Made by a program: the position numbers and the translations under genes. A DNA stretch of 64,000 bases, from contig JAUJEA010000002.1 in assembly GCA_030442035.1 (NCBI GenBank), positions 620,001 to 684,000 on the forward strand, read 5' to 3'. Every line of letters begins with the position of its first letter. The stretch's first letter is position 1. The stretch comes from Splendidivirga corallicola (GTDB lineage Bacteria; Bacteroidota; Bacteroidia; Cytophagales; Cyclobacteriaceae). Positions 62,347 through 64,000 of the stretch are shown here, one piece after another. Under the pieces are notes generated by a model that saw nothing but the letters and a program-made list of their open reading frames with translations, ran no database searches and was not told where the DNA came from.

Positions 62347-62487
62347 TTTACTGAATCTTTATTCATCTTTTTGAGATCCCTTCGATCATTTCATAGTCTA
62401 TTTTTGAATAAGGTAATATAATCCTAAAATATTACGCAATTCGTATTCGTTTCGTGGAATACTGATGATGGTGATGCACATTCAAAT

Positions 62488-62517
62488 TTTGCCAATGTGA
62501 ATTTTAATTTAAATTTG
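62488..62517 (+). promoter_or_regulatory. promoter of rnpB
   Basis: TTTG (62488-62491), 18 nt, then TAAATTTG (62510-62517): a full match to the Bacteroidota -33/-7 consensus. The expected start site, about 5-7 nt later, coincides with the 5' strand of helix P1 of the RNA at 62524. Confidence 0.82.
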
Positions 62518-62523
62518 CAGCAT

Positions 62524-62880
62524 ATGCAAGTTGCCTTACCGCCTCAATTTGTTGGGGAGGAAAGTCCGGGCAACATAGAGCACCGTACTTCCTAACGGGA
62601 AGGTCCCGATACATCGGGAACAGATAGTGCCACAGAAAATATACCGCCCTGACGTGTCGGGGTAAGGGTGAAAAGGTGAGGTAAGAGCTCACCGGATGAA
62701 TGGTGACATTGATCGCATGGTAAACCTTACGGGTTGAAAGATCAAATAAGCTAATGTATGAGGATTGCTCGTCCGATGTTAGCGGGTAGATCGATAGATC
62801 CCGATAGTGATATCGGGACCAGATAAATGGTAAGGATCTCAGTACCTGGGATACAGAACCCGGCTTATAGACTTGCATTT
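62524..62880 (+). ncRNA. rnpB: RNase P RNA (class A)
   Basis: The catalytic RNA that trims tRNA 5' leaders. Helix P1 is formed by ATGCAAGT (62524-62531) and ACTTGCAT (62871-62878). The universally conserved block GAGGAAAGTCCGGGC lies at 62557-62571, and its 3' partner region ACAGAACCCGGCTTAT at 62854-62869. Internal blocks include GCCACAGAAAATA and GGTAAACC. The length of about 357 nt is normal for bacterial type A. A T run (62878-62884) follows P1 as terminator, and a consensus promoter lies immediately upstream. The open frame on the other strand (62504-62902) is an artefact of this structured RNA. Confidence 0.96.
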
Positions 62881-62913
62881 TTTTATTAAACAGCATTAAC
62901 ATAAAACTTCAAA

Positions 62914-64000
62914 ATGGCAAAAATCCTGATCGTTGATGACGAAAAAAGCATTCGTGGAACTTTAAAAGAAATCCTCGAATATGAAAAATATCAAGTTGAA
63001 GAAGCCAAGGATGGCGAAGAGGGGTTGAACCTTATTTCGAAAAATGATTATGATGTTGTTCTGTGCGATATCAAAATGCCAAAAATGGATGGTATTGAAG
63101 TATTGGAAAAGGCATTTGAAATGGGTAGAAATACACAGTTTATTATGATCTCTGCCCATGGCAATATTGAAACGGCAGTTGAGGCAACCAAAAAAGGAGC
63201 ATTTGACTTCATACAAAAGCCACCGGATCTGAATCGGCTTTTGTTAACAATTCGCAATGCTTTGGACAAATCAAATTTGGTTACTGAAACAAAAGTCCTT
63301 AGGAAGAAAATTTCCAAGACCTTTGACATCATTGGGGAATCTGAGGCGATTAAACAAGTCAAAGAGACCATTGAAAAGGTAGCCCCAACAGATGCCAGGG
63401 TATTGATAACCGGGGCAAACGGTTCCGGCAAAGAATTGGTAGCTCGCTGGTTACATGAAAAAAGTGCTCGTTCAAAATCACCATTGATAGAAGTAAATTG
63501 CGCGGCCATTCCATCGGAATTAATTGAGAGCGAATTGTTTGGTCATGAAAAAGGTGCCTTCACCTCGGCGATGAAACAGAGAAGTGGCAAATTCGAACAA
63601 GCCAATGGAGGCACCATATTTCTCGATGAAATCGGTGACATGAGCCTCTCAGCGCAGGCTAAGGTATTAAGGGCGCTTCAGGAAAATAAGATATCCAGGG
63701 TTGGAGGCGATAAGTCAATTAAGGTAAATGTTCGTGTTGTCGCAGCCACAAACAAAGACCTGAAAAAGGCCATTGAAGAAAACAAATTCCGGGAGGATTT
63801 ATACCATCGGCTAAGCGTAATACTGATCCATGTTCCTCCACTGAAGGATAGAAAAGATGACATCCCGCTATTAGTTGACCATTTCCTGGAAACAATTGCT
63901 GCTGAATACGGAACCAGAAAGAAAGCAATTAATCAAAAGGCCATTGAATATCTTCAAAAGTCAGATTGGAGTGGTAATATCCGTGAATTGAGAAATGTGG
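62914..64000 (+). CDS. NtrC-family sigma-54 response regulator, 3' end outside window
   Basis: 362 codons are visible and the frame is open at the right edge. The receiver domain (1-118) begins MAKILIVDDEKSIRGTLKEI, with phospho-acceptor Asp52 (LCDIKMPKMDG) and Lys102 (IQKPPDL). The AAA+ domain begins at about 138, with FDIIGESEAI, Walker A GANGSGKE (167-174), the sigma-54 contact loop GAFTSA (214-219, where most relatives have GAFTGA), Walker B TIFLDEIGD and the C-terminal LYHRLSVILIHVPPLKDRKD and NIRELRNV. The DNA-binding domain would lie beyond the edge. It activates sigma-54 promoters if the altered loop is functional. It follows rnpB by about 34 nt. Confidence 0.95.
   Translation, partial: MAKILIVDDEKSIRGTLKEILEYEKYQVEEAKDGEEGLNLISKNDYDVVLCDIKMPKMDGIEVLEKAFEMGRNTQFIMISAHGNIETAVEATKKGAFDFIQKPPDLNRLLLTIRNALDKSNLVTETKVLRKKISKTFDIIGESEAIKQVKETIEKVAPTDARVLITGANGSGKELVARWLHEKSARSKSPLIEVNCAAIPSELIESELFGHEKGAFTSAMKQRSGKFEQANGGTIFLDEIGDMSLSAQAKVLRALQENKISRVGGDKSIKVNVRVVAATNKDLKKAIEENKFREDLYHRLSVILIHVPPLKDRKDDIPLLVDHFLETIAAEYGTRKKAINQKAIEYLQKSDWSGNIRELRNV

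Noticed and set aside
62504-62902. 132-codon open frame on the minus strand
   Set aside because: It lies entirely across rnpB; the conserved RNase P RNA blocks and P1 helix explain the sequence, and the product resembles no protein.
1-64000. CRISPR arrays, insertion sequences, prophage, tRNA genes
   Set aside because: I looked for regularly spaced direct repeats, transposase motifs, integrases and cloverleaf patterns and saw none.

Overview
The window looks like the chromosome of a free-living, AT-rich member of the Bacteroidota, probably of the Cytophagales (marine or soil type). The evidence is: type IX secretion (T9SS) cargo with type A and type B C-terminal sorting domains; a PorP/SprF-family protein; a TonB-dependent receptor paired with a DUF4249 lipoprotein; hybrid-type sensors with two-component regulator propellers; DUF5777 and DUF2027 proteins; and promoters of the Bacteroidota type (TTG / TAnnTTTG) instead of classical -35/-10 boxes. 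Genus-level placement is not possible from sequence reading alone.

Layout. 1-3.3 kb: an unidentified partial gene, a YfcE-type phosphoesterase, an exported M48-type protease with TPRs, and two small genes. 3.6-9.4 kb: a giant PKD/Ig-like T9SS type B adhesin followed by its likely PorP/SprF partner. 9.9-13 kb: small exported proteins, a second copy of the small HTH-like protein, and a Big_2 lipoprotein. 13.1-17.8 kb: a giant beta-helix/IPT/Ig T9SS type A protein with an internal duplication. 18-22 kb: an operon of an exported TPR-CHAT protein, an ECF sigma factor and a membrane anti-sigma candidate, closed by a bidirectional terminator. 22.1-26.1 kb (minus strand): a lysine-rich histone-like protein, then a TonB receptor/DUF4249 pair.

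26.4-37 kb is mostly housekeeping: hisS, a T9SS type B protein, ybaB, a GT2 glycosyltransferase, PspC, an abundant-looking OmpA/TPR lipoprotein, pdhB, guanine deaminase and ffh. 37.3-47.4 kb is a signalling block: a PAS-LuxR regulator, then two modules in which a YceI-like exported protein directly precedes a propeller sensor kinase. One kinase is of the LytS type with a LytTR response regulator; the other is of the HisKA/HATPase type. A receiver-only protein lies between them. 47.7-50.9 kb: an OB-fold membrane protein, two lipoproteins with unusual CXnCH motifs, a third YceI protein and a DUF5777 barrel. 51-53.6 kb: an ammonium transporter with a downstream porin.

54.2-64 kb: smpB with a hotdog thioesterase, tsaD divergent from a TamB-like protein, a DUF2027-Smr protein, an unassigned small protein, RNase P RNA (rnpB) with a clear promoter, and an NtrC-type response regulator that runs off the right edge. 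No tRNA, rRNA, CRISPR, phage or transposase was seen.

The most promising undescribed material is: (1) the YceI plus propeller-kinase modules with swapped kinase ends; (2) the CHAT/sigma/anti-sigma operon; (3) two loci in which a small HTH-like paralog, with a shared 40-nt upstream element, sits beside an exported protein ending in the same BamE/BLIP-like 'YGxP' module.
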